Source: Lachnospiraceae bacterium (GTDB lineage: Bacteria; Bacillota_A; Clostridia; Lachnospirales; Lachnospiraceae). Taken from it: a DNA stretch of 64,000 bases. Shown here one piece after another: positions 55,390 to 64,000 of the stretch. The DNA lies in NCBI GenBank assembly GCA_900764695.1, contig CAAFOY010000070.1:25009-89008 (forward strand), read 5' to 3'. Below the pieces are notes generated by a model, which did not search any database, was not told where the DNA came from, and saw only the letters and a list, made by a program, of their open reading frames with translations. The number at the start of each line of letters is the position of its first letter. The stretch's first letter is position 1. Position numbers and translations under genes: made by a program.

Positions 55390-56916
55390 TTACTTCATCC
55401 AAGCCGGAGTTCTAAATGTCAAAGCCTTTGATATATCGCCCTTTGAAACATTTTTTCTCTCGTCCAAATCTGCTATCGTTCTTGCTACTTTTAATACCTT
55501 TCCATACGCCCTCATGCTCAATTTAAATTTATTAAAAATCTGTTCCATAAGTTCTTCTTCAGGCTTATTTAATTTACAAAATTCTTTAATATTTCTGCCA
55601 TCTAACTGTCCATTGTAAGACACTGTTTCATTCTTATATCTTTCCCTTTGAATTTGTGCTGCTGCAATAACCCTTTCTTTCATCTTTTCTGAAGTTTTTT
55701 CACTTTTTTTAATATCCTTATACTCTACTCTGTTTAAATACACACATAAATCAAATCTATCTAATATAGGTCCACTTATTTTTGACAAATACTTATTAAC
55801 CTCCCTTTGTGTACAGCTACATCTGTTTCTATCAGGATAATATCCACACTTACACGGATTCATTGATGCTATAAGTATCACATCTGCAGGAAATTCATAG
55901 CTTCCACTATTTCTTGAAAGCACAATTTTTTTGTCCTCTAATGGTTGCCTTAATGCTTCAATAACATTTCTCGAAAATTCAGGAAATTCGTCTAAATATA
56001 ATACTCCACCATGAGCAAGGGTAACCTGTCCTACTTTTGGTTTCATTCCGCCGCCCGTCATTCCCGTTACCGTTGTAGTATGATGCGGACTGCAAAATGG
56101 TCTTTTATCCACTAGTCTTCCATCTAATTTCCCTGCTATACTATGAATCTTTGATATTTGTATTCTCTCTTCAAATGTCATATCAGGAAGTATTGTAGGA
56201 ATAGTCCTTGCTATTACAGTTTTTCCGGCGCCCGGTGGTCCAACCATAAGCATATTGTGTCTTCCTGCTGCTGCAATCATCGCTCCTATTTTTCCCTGCT
56301 CCTGTCCACAAATGTCTGCAAAATCATAACTTTCCTCTATTTCTTCCTGAATCTTCTTTTCTTCAAAATTAGCTTTCTGCCTTAATATTTCCTCGCTCAA
56401 TTCATCAGGATTCATATCTAACACATACACTAATTCTGCAAGATTTTTCACTCCTATTATCTCTATCCCTTCAATGGCTACACACTCTCCATAATTTTCT
56501 TCAGGAATGATGCATACTTTAATTTTCCTTGAAACTGCCATTAAAACCATAGGTAATATTCCATTAACCTTTATCACATCTCCATTTAAACTTAATTCTC
56601 CCGCAATCATAAATTTACTGACATCCTGTTTTACTATATCAAGTGCTTTAAGAATCGACGCAGATATTGGCAAATCAAAATAAGTTCCTGATTTTCTTAT
56701 ATCCGCAGGAGCCAAATTTATCGTTATTCTTCTTGGCGGAATCATAAATCCCGAATTCTTTATTGCGGTTCTTACCCTCTCTCTTGACTCTTTTATTTCT
56801 GACGATAAAAGGCCTACCATATCAAATGATGGCAAGCCACTACATACATCTGTTTCAACACAAATCGGTAAAACTTCCGTTCCCGTAATTGCACAACAAT
56901 TAACTTTACTAACCAT
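55390..56916 (-). CDS. ComM/YifB-type Mg-chelatase-like AAA ATPase
   Basis: The protein of 508 residues has an N-terminal ChlI-like domain, Walker A GPPGAGKTVIART near 203, the Walker B LYLDEFPEF, and a Cys-rich segment CKCGYYPDRNRCSC. ComM proteins are helicase-like and help branch migration during transformation. The start at 56916 has GGAGGG 4 nt upstream; the longer frame to 56961 is unlikely. The dprA gene follows. Confidence 0.92.
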   Translation of the reverse strand: MVSKVNCCAITGTEVLPICVETDVCSGLPSFDMVGLLSSEIKESRERVRTAIKNSGFMIPPRRITINLAPADIRKSGTYFDLPISASILKALDIVKQDVSKFMIAGELSLNGDVIKVNGILPMVLMAVSRKIKVCIIPEENYGECVAIEGIEIIGVKNLAELVYVLDMNPDELSEEILRQKANFEEKKIQEEIEESYDFADICGQEQGKIGAMIAAAGRHNMLMVGPPGAGKTVIARTIPTILPDMTFEERIQISKIHSIAGKLDGRLVDKRPFCSPHHTTTVTGMTGGGMKPKVGQVTLAHGGVLYLDEFPEFSRNVIEALRQPLEDKKIVLSRNSGSYEFPADVILIASMNPCKCGYYPDRNRCSCTQREVNKYLSKISGPILDRFDLCVYLNRVEYKDIKKSEKTSEKMKERVIAAAQIQRERYKNETVSYNGQLDGRNIKEFCKLNKPEEELMEQIFNKFKLSMRAYGKVLKVARTIADLDERKNVSKGDISKALTFRTPAWMK

Positions 56917-56957
56917 ATACCCTCCAAACATTCCGTTATTATTTAGGTTATAAGTTA

Positions 56958-57629
56958 TCACATTTTATATGAATAGTCAATTGCCGATTTTATTTTTTCT
57001 AATGCTCTCTTTTCAATACGACTTACATAGCTCCTTGAAATGTTTAAATCCTTACCAATTATTTTCTGCGTCTCGCTCTCCCTCCCGTTCATTCCATACC
57101 GCCGCTCTATTATTTCTCTTTCTCGTTTGGTCAGTTTATTTTCTACAATATCCCTAATCATTTCTACATTTTCCTGTCTTTCCATATTACTTATTACGTC
57201 CTCATTATCTGACTCAACAACATCTATAAGACATATTGTATTTCCTTCTTTATCTGTTCCTATTGGTTCATTTAGCGATACGTCCCTGCTTCTTTTTTTC
57301 TCATTTCTAAACATCATTAGCATTTCATTTTCAATGCATTTTGCCGCATAGGTTCCTAAACGGTTTCCCTTATTTATATCATATGAATTTATTGCCTTTA
57401 TAAGGCCTATTATTCCAATGGAAATTAAATCTTCATTATCTCTCTCACCCGAATATTTTTTTGCTACATGTGCAACAAGGCGTAAATTACTCTCTATTAA
57501 TATATCCTTCGCCAGCTTATCTCCCTGTGCATATCTTTCCAGATATTTTTTCTCTTCCTTTGGTGTCAAAGGCTCTTTAAATGTCTTCAAAAAAGGCACC
57601 TCGTCACATGCTTTATACATTTTATGCAC
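56958..57629 (-). CDS. Sporulation-type RNA polymerase sigma factor, SigK-like
   Basis: The 223-residue sigma-70 family factor has region 2 with NLRLVAHVAKKYSG..NEDLISIGIIGLIKAINSYD and region 4 helix-turn-helix near 185-215 (ESETQKIIGKDLNISRSYVSRIEKR). The order and EEKKYLERYAQGDKLAKDILIESNLRL match SigK rather than SigE/F/G. The N-terminus is short, without the hydrophobic pro-sequence typical of pro-SigK in Bacillus. The GTG at 57629 or ATG at 57620 is the start. Confidence 0.85.
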   Translation of the reverse strand: MHKMYKACDEVPFLKTFKEPLTPKEEKKYLERYAQGDKLAKDILIESNLRLVAHVAKKYSGERDNEDLISIGIIGLIKAINSYDINKGNRLGTYAAKCIENEMLMMFRNEKKRSRDVSLNEPIGTDKEGNTICLIDVVESDNEDVISNMERQENVEMIRDIVENKLTKREREIIERRYGMNGRESETQKIIGKDLNISRSYVSRIEKRALEKIKSAIDYSYKM

Positions 57630-57666
57630 AAATCATATAACGGGTGCCTGTCATTTCTTATTTATT

Positions 57667-58902
57667 TTACGCAGTTACAACATCTTTTTTTCTAAGAATA
57701 TCTCCAAGTTCTAAATCAATTCCTAAATCAATAAATAATTTTTGTTGTGGATGTGGACAACTTTCCATTTCATTTCCTTCTTCATCCTGAATTGAAATAA
57801 CTTTAACTTCAATGTCCCTTCCATCCTTTTTCATAACCTCGATTGTATCTCCAACACAGAATTTATTTTTTTGAGTTATTGTATATTTATGTTCTCCAAC
57901 TTTTTCACCAACAAGTCCTAAATAAACATAATTTCTTTCATATACATTTTTATCATATATCTGCGTTGTCTCGTCCGGTTTTCCAAAGAAAAATCCGGTT
58001 GTATACTGTCTGAATGTACACTGTGAAATTAACTCCCTGTACTTATCAAGGTTTGCATAATACTTATCAGGGCTTTCTAAATAATCATCGATTGCCATTC
58101 TGTATGTTCTTGCAACTGTTCCAACATAAAGTGCTGTTTTCATTCTTCCTTCAATTTTAAAGCTGTCAATCCCGGCATCTATAAGTTCAGGAATATGCTC
58201 TATCATACACAAATCCTTTGAGTTAAAAATATATGTTCCACGTTCATTTTCATAAACAGGCATATACTGTCCCTGTCTTGATTCTTCCATAACGGCATAT
58301 TTCCATCTGCACGGATGAGTACATGCGCCTTTATTTGCATCACGCCCTGCCATAAAACTTGATAAAAGACATCTTCCTGAATAAGAAATACACATTGCGC
58401 CATGAACAAATGTTTCGATTTCCATGTCATCAGGAATATGTTCTCTTATTTCTTTTATTTCCTTCATTGATAATTCTCTTGCAGTTACAACTCTCTTAGC
58501 TCCAAGATTGTACCAGAAATTATATGTTCCATAATTTGTATTATTAGCCTGAGTGCTGATATGAATTTCAGTATCCGGAAGCATTTCTTTGGCAATTGTA
58601 AATATTGCAGGGTCAGCGATTATAAGTGCATCCATATTTACTGTTTTTAAATCTTCAAAATAAGCTCTTACAGGCTCTAAATCTGCATTGTGGGCAAGTA
58701 TATTTGCAGTAACATATACTTTCACATTATGTTCATGTGCAAATTTTACACCTTCCCGCATTTCTTCTAATGAAAAGTTTTTCGCTTTTGCTCTAAGTCC
58801 AAATACTTCTCCACCAATATATACGGCATCTGCCCCATATTTTACTGCTGTTTTTAAAACTTCCAGACTGCTTGCCGGAATTAATAATTCTACATTTCTC
58901 AT
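57667..58902 (-). CDS. U32-family peptidase-like protein
   Basis: The 411-residue protein has the U32 signature ETFVHGAMCISYSGRCLLS near 165-183 and FKIEGRMK near 247. Such proteins (YrrO/RlhA/TrhP type) often serve in tRNA or rRNA hydroxylation rather than proteolysis. It overlaps nothing, and follows the O-methyltransferase gene by 2 nt, as in the yrrM-yrrN-yrrO cluster of Bacillus. Confidence 0.93.
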   Translation of the reverse strand: MRNVELLIPASSLEVLKTAVKYGADAVYIGGEVFGLRAKAKNFSLEEMREGVKFAHEHNVKVYVTANILAHNADLEPVRAYFEDLKTVNMDALIIADPAIFTIAKEMLPDTEIHISTQANNTNYGTYNFWYNLGAKRVVTARELSMKEIKEIREHIPDDMEIETFVHGAMCISYSGRCLLSSFMAGRDANKGACTHPCRWKYAVMEESRQGQYMPVYENERGTYIFNSKDLCMIEHIPELIDAGIDSFKIEGRMKTALYVGTVARTYRMAIDDYLESPDKYYANLDKYRELISQCTFRQYTTGFFFGKPDETTQIYDKNVYERNYVYLGLVGEKVGEHKYTITQKNKFCVGDTIEVMKKDGRDIEVKVISIQDEEGNEMESCPHPQQKLFIDLGIDLELGDILRKKDVVTA

Positions 58903-58904
58903 AT

Positions 58905-59552
58905 TTATCTCTTCTTTACACTTATTGTTATTCCATCTCCAATTGGAACGATGGATGTTTCTAACTGTTCATTGTTCTTTACTTCATACATATATTCCCG
59001 CATTCGTTTATGAATTGTTCTGTCTCTTCTTCTTACAACATATTTAGATTCTATCAAATCACCTTCCTGAAGAACATTGTCAGTAATTAGTACTCCTCCT
59101 GTTTTCATTAATCTTAAAACATGCGGAAGAAAATTAATATACTGAGCCTTTGCCGCATCCATAAATACAAAGTCAAAGCTATCATCTTTTAGTGTAGGCA
59201 TAATTTCCAACGCATCTCCTTCTAAAAGAGTAATCACATTTTCTTTTCCTGCTTTTTTTATATTTTCTTTTGCGATAGGAATTCTTTTTTCATAATTTTC
59301 TATTGTAGTAATTTTTCCATCTTCATCTAAACATTCACTAATTAAAATGGCTGAGTACCCAACTGCGGTACCCAGCTCTAATATTCTTTTAGGTTTTTTT
59401 ATTGCCAGAATAACTCTTAAGAAACTTTCCATTTCTTTTCTGATAATCGGCACATTGTCCTTATGAGCCTCTATTTCTATCTGCTCTAAAACCTGACTAT
59501 TATTTTTTTCCAACGAATGCATATATGATACAATTCTTTCATTTACTATCAT
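58905..59552 (-). CDS. SAM-dependent O-methyltransferase (YrrM/TrmR-like)
   Basis: The 215-residue enzyme has the SAM-binding motif LELGTAVGYSAI near 53-64, FMDAAKAQY near 136, and TDNVL, of the family with caffeoyl-CoA/TrmR-type O-methyltransferases. In Bacillus the homologue methylates 5-hydroxyuridine in tRNA, which fits the adjoining U32 gene. It starts at 59552 behind AGAGG. Confidence 0.88.
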   Translation of the reverse strand: MIVNERIVSYMHSLEKNNSQVLEQIEIEAHKDNVPIIRKEMESFLRVILAIKKPKRILELGTAVGYSAILISECLDEDGKITTIENYEKRIPIAKENIKKAGKENVITLLEGDALEIMPTLKDDSFDFVFMDAAKAQYINFLPHVLRLMKTGGVLITDNVLQEGDLIESKYVVRRRDRTIHKRMREYMYEVKNNEQLETSIVPIGDGITISVKKR

Positions 59553-59563
59553 ATCAACCTCTC

Positions 59564-59956
59564 TTATTCCGTTGTTGTCTCTTCTTCATCAGTTTTACCT
59601 TCACTTTTGATAACTTTTAATATTTTTTCACCATTATCAGAAGTATTGAAAGTATATGTTCCTGGCTTTACAACCTTTACTTCATATATAAATGACTGAA
59701 CCCATAATACTTTATCATCATTTATAATTCCGTATTCTTCTAATGTCTTTGCAAAATCTTTTATCGATGTGTTCTTAGTTACTTCAATTGTCATATCCAT
59801 CCCAGGTGCAGGTGCTGCTCCCTTGTCTGTGAATAACTGTCTGCCAAATACAAAAGCTGCTGCTGCAAAATAGTAAATGACAACAAACATCACCAAATAT
59901 TTTAATACTTTACTCATAACTCTTGCAAAGCCTTCTGATGTTTTTCGCCTAACCAT
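59564..59956 (-). CDS. Short MltG-like membrane protein
   Basis: The 130-residue protein has one membrane segment (about 17-40) and an extracytoplasmic LysM-like part (about 55-115) with the block NTSIKDFAKTLEEYGIINDD that opens MltG lytic transglycosylases. The MltG catalytic domain (about 200 further residues) is missing, so the protein may be regulatory or a natural short form. GGAGG lies upstream. Confidence 0.72.
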   Translation of the reverse strand: MVRRKTSEGFARVMSKVLKYLVMFVVIYYFAAAAFVFGRQLFTDKGAAPAPGMDMTIEVTKNTSIKDFAKTLEEYGIINDDKVLWVQSFIYEVKVVKPGTYTFNTSDNGEKILKVIKSEGKTDEEETTTE

Positions 59957-59970
59957 AAGCTCCTCCCGGA

Positions 59971-61632
59971 TTATTCAACTTCCATGATTATTGGAAGAAT
60001 CATTGGATTTCTCTTCATCTTCTTCCATAAATATTCACCTAAACTATCTTTTACAACCATTTTAATTTTACCCCAGTCAACTGAGTTTTTACTTAAACAG
60101 TTGTCTAATGCTTCTGCCACAACTTCCTTTGCTTCGTCAATAAGATTTTCTGACTCTCTTACATATACGAAACCTCTTGTTACAATATCAGGTCCTGCAA
60201 GTAACTGATTTGTATATTTTTGCAAAGTAAGTACCACAATTATAATTCCGTTTTCAGCAAGATTCTGTCTGTCTCTAAGAACGATGTTACCTACATCACC
60301 TACTCCAAGACCATCAACTAATACGGAACCTGCAGGGACTTTTCCTGTAATCTTTGCATCATTTTCATCAATACTTAAAACATCCCCTGATTTCATAATA
60401 AATACATTTTCTTTAGGAATTCCTAATTTCTGAACTAACTGTCCATGAACCATTAAATGTCTGTATTCACCATGTACAGGTATTGCATATTTAGGTTTTA
60501 ACAGAGAATATATTAATTTAATTTCTTCCTGACACGCATGCCCTGAAACATGTGTATCCTGGAAAATAACCTCTGCCCCCTTCATATATAATTCATTAAT
60601 TACTTTACTTACAGCTTTTTCATTTCCAGGGATAGGTGTTGAACTAAACACAATAGTATCTCCCGGTTTAATACTTACTTTTCTATGAAGTGATGCTGCC
60701 ATTCTTGAAAGGGCTGCCATTGATTCTCCCTGACTTCCTGTTGTAATAAGTACCAACTGGTCATCAGTATAATTTTTCATTTCTTCAATATTAATCAATG
60801 TATTATCAGGTATCTTTAAATATTCCAATTCTTTTGCAACTGAAATAATATTAACCATACTTCTTCCTTCTACTACAACTTTTCTGTTGTATTTGTCAGC
60901 TGAATTGATAATCTGCTGAACTCTGTCTACATTTGATGCAAATGTAGCAATAATAATTCTTGTCTTAGGATGTTCTGAAAAAATGTGGTCAAATGTTGCA
61001 CCAACCGTACTTTCTGAAGGTGTAAATCCAGGTCTTAATACGTTTGTACTGTCACACATAACTGCCAATACGCCTTTTTTTCCTAATTCACTAAATCTTG
61101 CTAAATCAATTGCATCACCAAATACAGGTGTATAATCTACCTTAAAGTCACCTGTATGAACAATAACACCAACAGGTGTATGAATGGCAAATGCTGCCGC
61201 ATCAGCTATACTATGGTTTGTCTTAATAAATTCAACTCTGAATTTACCTGCATTTATGTTCTGACCATATTTAACTACTTTTCTTTTAACTATATCTTTG
61301 ATCTGATGTTCTTCAAGCTTTCCTTCTATAATTCCCATTGTAAGTTTTGTTGCATACAATGGTGCACTGATTTCTTTTAAAACATATGGTAACGCACCAA
61401 TATGATCTTCATGTCCATGTGTTATAAAAAATCCTTTTATCTTGTCCTTATTTTCTCTTAAATAAGTAATGTCCGGTATTACTAAATCTATTCCAAGCAT
61501 ATCATCATCCGGAAATGACAATCCGCAATCGACTACTATTATGCCATCTTCATATTCAAAAGCTGTCATATTCATTCCAATCTGCTCTAAACCGCCTAAT
61601 GGAATTATTTTCAACTTTCCAGTCTCGCTCAT
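59971..61632 (-). CDS. rnj: Ribonuclease J
   Basis: The 553-residue enzyme has the beta-CASP MBL motif FITHGHEDHIGALPYVL near 73-89, the KVDYTPV and DTHVSGHACQEE blocks, and PVHGEYRHL, all typical of RNase J. It cleaves and degrades mRNA from the 5' end. It starts at 61632 behind AGGAGGG and is followed by the MltG-like gene. Confidence 0.95.
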   Translation of the reverse strand: MSETGKLKIIPLGGLEQIGMNMTAFEYEDGIIVVDCGLSFPDDDMLGIDLVIPDITYLRENKDKIKGFFITHGHEDHIGALPYVLKEISAPLYATKLTMGIIEGKLEEHQIKDIVKRKVVKYGQNINAGKFRVEFIKTNHSIADAAAFAIHTPVGVIVHTGDFKVDYTPVFGDAIDLARFSELGKKGVLAVMCDSTNVLRPGFTPSESTVGATFDHIFSEHPKTRIIIATFASNVDRVQQIINSADKYNRKVVVEGRSMVNIISVAKELEYLKIPDNTLINIEEMKNYTDDQLVLITTGSQGESMAALSRMAASLHRKVSIKPGDTIVFSSTPIPGNEKAVSKVINELYMKGAEVIFQDTHVSGHACQEEIKLIYSLLKPKYAIPVHGEYRHLMVHGQLVQKLGIPKENVFIMKSGDVLSIDENDAKITGKVPAGSVLVDGLGVGDVGNIVLRDRQNLAENGIIIVVLTLQKYTNQLLAGPDIVTRGFVYVRESENLIDEAKEVVAEALDNCLSKNSVDWGKIKMVVKDSLGEYLWKKMKRNPMILPIIMEVE

Positions 61633-61670
61633 TAATATTTCCCTCCTATATTTCTCCGTTCATATTCGTA

Positions 61671-61922
61671 TTATACTAAATCTACATCTTCTAATAGTTC
61701 TGAAAAAATCTTTCCGATATATCCTACTTCATCTTCATCTAAAACTACTTCATAAACAGCTTCTTCACTACTATCATCTGATGTGTCCTTAAAAATATAT
61801 GCTATCTCTTCATCTTCTTTTTCAACAAGAATATATTTTATATTATTTACTTTTGTTTCTAATAAAACTGTGAATTCTTCATTTTCACCCTGCTCATTTT
61901 TGAAAATTATCTTTCCATCCAT
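61671..61922 (-). CDS. DUF1292-family protein
   Basis: The 83-residue acidic protein matches DUF1292 (YrzB-like): IIFKNEQGENEEFTVLLE and YILVEKEDEEIAYIFK, a short strand-rich fold. It lies in the RuvX-DUF1292 order common in Firmicutes. AGGAGGAG is upstream. Confidence 0.88.
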   Translation of the reverse strand: MDGKIIFKNEQGENEEFTVLLETKVNNIKYILVEKEDEEIAYIFKDTSDDSSEEAVYEVVLDEDEVGYIGKIFSELLEDVDLV

Positions 61923-62260
61923 TTGACTATATCTCCTCCTGAAAAATATGTAATACCCCCGCCCTTCGGTCGGCGGCTATTCGTCGGAAACATTTATAGA
62001 AAATGAACTTCGTTCATTTTGTTTCCTCCTATTACTTTTCTATACTAACTTTGGTATCTGCAAAGTACTTAATTAGGCATTTATAATTATTATTTATAAT
62101 TATAAACATTCCTATCCTTCACGAAATAATACCTTCATTTTTTAATTAATCTAACTATTTATCTGCGTACATTCCATCAAATTAATGATTTTTCCTGACA
62201 GTTAATAAAAATATCTATACATAGTCTGTTATGAAAAGTCATATTCCTACCATATAACTT
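61923..62260. other. Gap between ruvX and DUF1292 gene with two leader hairpins
   Basis: The gap holds a 9-bp stem AAAATGAAC/GTTCATTTT (62000-62020) inside a flanking GGAAAC/GTTTCC pair (61986-61991 and 62021-62026), and a CCGCC/GGCGG hairpin at 61958-61978. Further right it is AT-rich and holds no gene. Confidence 0.6.
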
Positions 62261-62680
62261 TTAACGATGCGAATTAAGATAATCCTCTAGAATAATTGTG
62301 GCAGCAATCTGGTCAACATATTTGTATCTGTCTTCCCTTTTTATTCCTGCTTCATTCATTATTTCATATGCTTCAACCGTTGTTAATCGTTCGTCCTGAA
62401 AAATAATCTCCACTCCGCTTCTACGTGTAAGCATATCTGCAAATTCTTTTGTCTTTTCAACTCTTTCACCTGAACTTCCATCCATATTTACAGGTAATCC
62501 TAATACTATTAATTCAACATCATTTTCTTTAATAATTGTCTCTATTCTTGAAAGAGTCTTTCTTAATTTATTAGGTGATTCCCTTCTCACTATTTCCATG
62601 CCCTGTGCAGTCATCCCTAACGGATCTGTAATTGCAACTCCTACTGTCTTTGAGCCAAAATCAAGTCCTAATATTCTCAT
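62261..62680 (-). CDS. ruvX: Holliday junction resolvase-like RuvX/YqgF
   Basis: The 139-residue protein has the RNase H-fold start LGLDFGSKTVGVAITDP, the middle motif GLPVNMDGSSGERVEK and the end YVDQIAATIILEDYL. YqgF/RuvX proteins process pre-16S rRNA or resolve junctions. AAAGGAG precedes the ATG. IreB is upstream, past a repeat-bearing gap. Confidence 0.95.
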   Translation of the reverse strand: MRILGLDFGSKTVGVAITDPLGMTAQGMEIVRRESPNKLRKTLSRIETIIKENDVELIVLGLPVNMDGSSGERVEKTKEFADMLTRRSGVEIIFQDERLTTVEAYEIMNEAGIKREDRYKYVDQIAATIILEDYLNSHR

Positions 62681-62732
62681 TATAACATTTCTCCTTTAAG
62701 CATACAGAATAAGCCCTGCCAAACCGTGGGCT

Positions 62733-62877
62733 CGCAAGCGCAGTCGCATTTTGGGGCTTTTGCTAATCGGCTTCGCCGCTTCCGCTTCCGCCAGCTCGAA
62801 ACATTTGTTTCTCGCTGTTCTTGCGCCCGGCTCATGCGGCTCTGCGCAAGCGCAGTCGCATTTCCGGGCTTTTGCTA
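62733..62877. repeat. GC-rich pair of 33-bp direct repeats
   Basis: Two 33-bp copies (62733-62765 and 62845-62877; start CGCAAGCGCAGTCGCATTT, end CTTTTGCTA) differ at two positions and are 112 bp apart. The gap is unusually GC-rich for this region. It lies between the ireB and ruvX genes, with no gene in it. Confidence 0.85.
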
Positions 62878-62923
62878 CAAAAAAGAGTTTCTTCAATGAA
62901 ACTCCCATTTGTATAGCCGTTGC

Positions 62924-63184
62924 TTATTTTAATTTGTTGTTGATATAATACTTAACTGTTTCTTCAATTAATTCATCGCGTTCTACTTTCATAATAAGGC
63001 TTCTGGCATTATTATGACTTGTAATGTATGTAGGATCTCCGGACATAATATAACCTACAATCTGGTTAACCGGATTGTATCCTTTTTCTGCTAACGCCTG
63101 ATATACTCTTTCTAAAATCTCTTCAACGCCTAACTTCTGTTCCTGTGGAACTTTGAAGTATTGTGTGTTTCCTAAATTACTCAT
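62924..63184 (-). CDS. ireB: IreB family regulatory protein
   Basis: The 86-residue protein matches IreB/DUF965: MSNLGNTQYFKVPQEQK, then VGYIMSGDPTYITSHNNARSLI, and a C-terminal helix with YINNKLK. In Enterococcus IreB is a target of the IreK kinase and controls cell-wall stress responses. The start at 63184 has AAAGGA 10 nt upstream; the longer frame to 63220 is unlikely. Confidence 0.92.
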   Translation of the reverse strand: MSNLGNTQYFKVPQEQKLGVEEILERVYQALAEKGYNPVNQIVGYIMSGDPTYITSHNNARSLIMKVERDELIEETVKYYINNKLK

Positions 63185-63243
63185 CTTATCCCGTCCTTTT
63201 GCCCTTTTGGCATTTTCCATGTACCTTTATACTAATATAAAAC

Positions 63244-64000
63244 TTATATTGTGGCAAGCATTATTTCCTTGCCCACACCTTTTTTTTCAATATTTTCACA
63301 ATTTAAACACTCATTTACAAATCCAATTAATGAAACGTTTTTAACGTCTCCTGATATGTCTTTGTCACTCTTCATTATAACCTTAATATATTCTTTTGTG
63401 TGACCTACCCAATAATTTTCTCCTGCTACATTAATTATTTCTTCAAACAATACGCTTACCTTTTTTCCTATAAATTTTCTTCTATATTCCATTGTAAGCT
63501 TTTCGCCAACTTTAATCAAATCCTCGCTTCTTTCTGTCTTTACAGGCTCTGGAATCTGATTTTCCATTTTTGCAGCAACAGTACCATCTCGTTTTGAATA
63601 TTTAAATACATGCAATTCTGAAAATCTTACTTTTTTTACAAATTCTCTTGAGATTTCATAATCTTCCTGCGTTTCACCTGGAAATCCAACGATTACATCC
63701 GTTGTAAATGCCGGATTGTCAAAATATTTTCTTAAAAGTTCGCATTTTTCAAAATATTCGTCAGATGTATAATGTCTATTCATTCTTTTTAATGTATTAT
63801 CACATCCACTCTGCATTGACAAATGAAAATGCGGACATATTTTATCAACTTTTGCTAATCGTTTTGCAAAATCCTCAGTCACGATATTTGGCTCAAGAGA
63901 ACCTAATCTTATTCTTTCAACACCTTCAATTCCGGCAATCATTTCAACAACATCTATTAATTTATTTTCATTATTGCCATATGAACTTAAATGAATACCT
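63244..64000 (-). CDS. mtaB: MtaB-type tRNA methylthiotransferase, C-terminal part
   Basis: The frame is open to the window edge and covers the C-terminal radical-SAM part: GIHLSSYGNN, RIRLGSLEPN, HFHLSMQSGCDNTLKRMNRHY, DVIVGFPGET, then a TRAM-like domain. The enzyme adds a methylthio group to t6A at position 37 of tRNA. The order with IreB fits Clostridia. The N-terminal cluster-binding half is outside the window. Confidence 0.92.
   Translation of the reverse strand, partial: GIHLSSYGNNENKLIDVVEMIAGIEGVERIRLGSLEPNIVTEDFAKRLAKVDKICPHFHLSMQSGCDNTLKRMNRHYTSDEYFEKCELLRKYFDNPAFTTDVIVGFPGETQEDYEISREFVKKVRFSELHVFKYSKRDGTVAAKMENQIPEPVKTERSEDLIKVGEKLTMEYRRKFIGKKVSVLFEEIINVAGENYWVGHTKEYIKVIMKSDKDISGDVKNVSLIGFVNECLNCENIEKKGVGKEIMLATI

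Noticed and set aside
62696..62908. 70-residue minus-strand frame between ireB and ruvX
   Set aside because: It lies over the GC-rich repeat pair, with Arg/Ala/Cys-rich content caused by the repeat; no start site is seen.

Overview
The window is AT-rich chromosomal DNA of a Gram-positive anaerobe, most likely a Lachnospiraceae-type Clostridium. The grounds are strong AGGAGG ribosome binding sites, a sporulation-type sigma factor, IreB, RNase J and YqgF/RuvX in one cluster, and a Tn1549/CTn-like conjugative element. Almost every gene lies on the minus strand, so transcription runs from high to low coordinates.

Three regions can be told apart. (1) Positions 1-5.2 kb hold accessory metabolism: a UDP-glucose dehydrogenase/UDP-xylose synthase pair, and a biotin-dependent carboxyltransferase next to an Sfp-type phosphopantetheinyl transferase, surrounded by decayed DNA. 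(2) About 5.6-49 kb is an integrative conjugative element (ICE). In transcription order it carries a Zn-ribbon protein, ParM/ParR partition genes, microproteins, a surface module (CAP protein, thioester/Cna-B giant adhesin, class B sortase), a DUF5688-microprotein-RadC-primase operon, an oriT-like region with two 85-bp repeats, MobC and relaxase, PcfB, VirD4 coupling protein, VirB2/VirB6/PrgI/VirB4 channel genes, an NlpC/P60 hydrolase, an MT-A70 methyltransferase, a 2296-residue ArdC-methylase-SNF2 helicase, and a double SpoVG protein. (3) From 49 kb to the end is a housekeeping cluster: tsf, rpsB, topA, dprA, comM, a SigK-like sigma factor, U32 peptidase, O-methyltransferase, MltG-like protein, RNase J, DUF1292, ruvX, ireB and mtaB.

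The element shows several layers of intrusion. A complete group II intron with its reverse transcriptase/maturase splits the VirD4 gene inside the conserved DPKGE motif; removing positions 27777-30451 restores one 726-codon frame. A TnpV-family gene with its own ribosome binding site lies in another frame inside the linker of the SNF2 helicase gene. Cargo genes (a KAP-family NTPase; a PLD-type nuclease plus two small proteins; a two-TM protein) sit within or between the transfer operons, two of them followed by hairpin terminators. A frameshifted remnant of a second SNF2 helicase gene lies beyond the left end of the element, evidence of an earlier related insertion at the same place. No integrase or resolvase is visible in the window, so the element is either decayed, continues to the left, or is mobilised by another element.

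Regulatory and structural DNA worth noting includes an IncP-like nic motif beside an inverted repeat at 36059-36087, repeat clusters between the element and the tsf terminator, a structured rpsB leader, a two-hairpin leader before the DUF1292 gene, and a GC-rich repeat pair between ruvX and ireB. I saw no tRNA, rRNA or CRISPR array.
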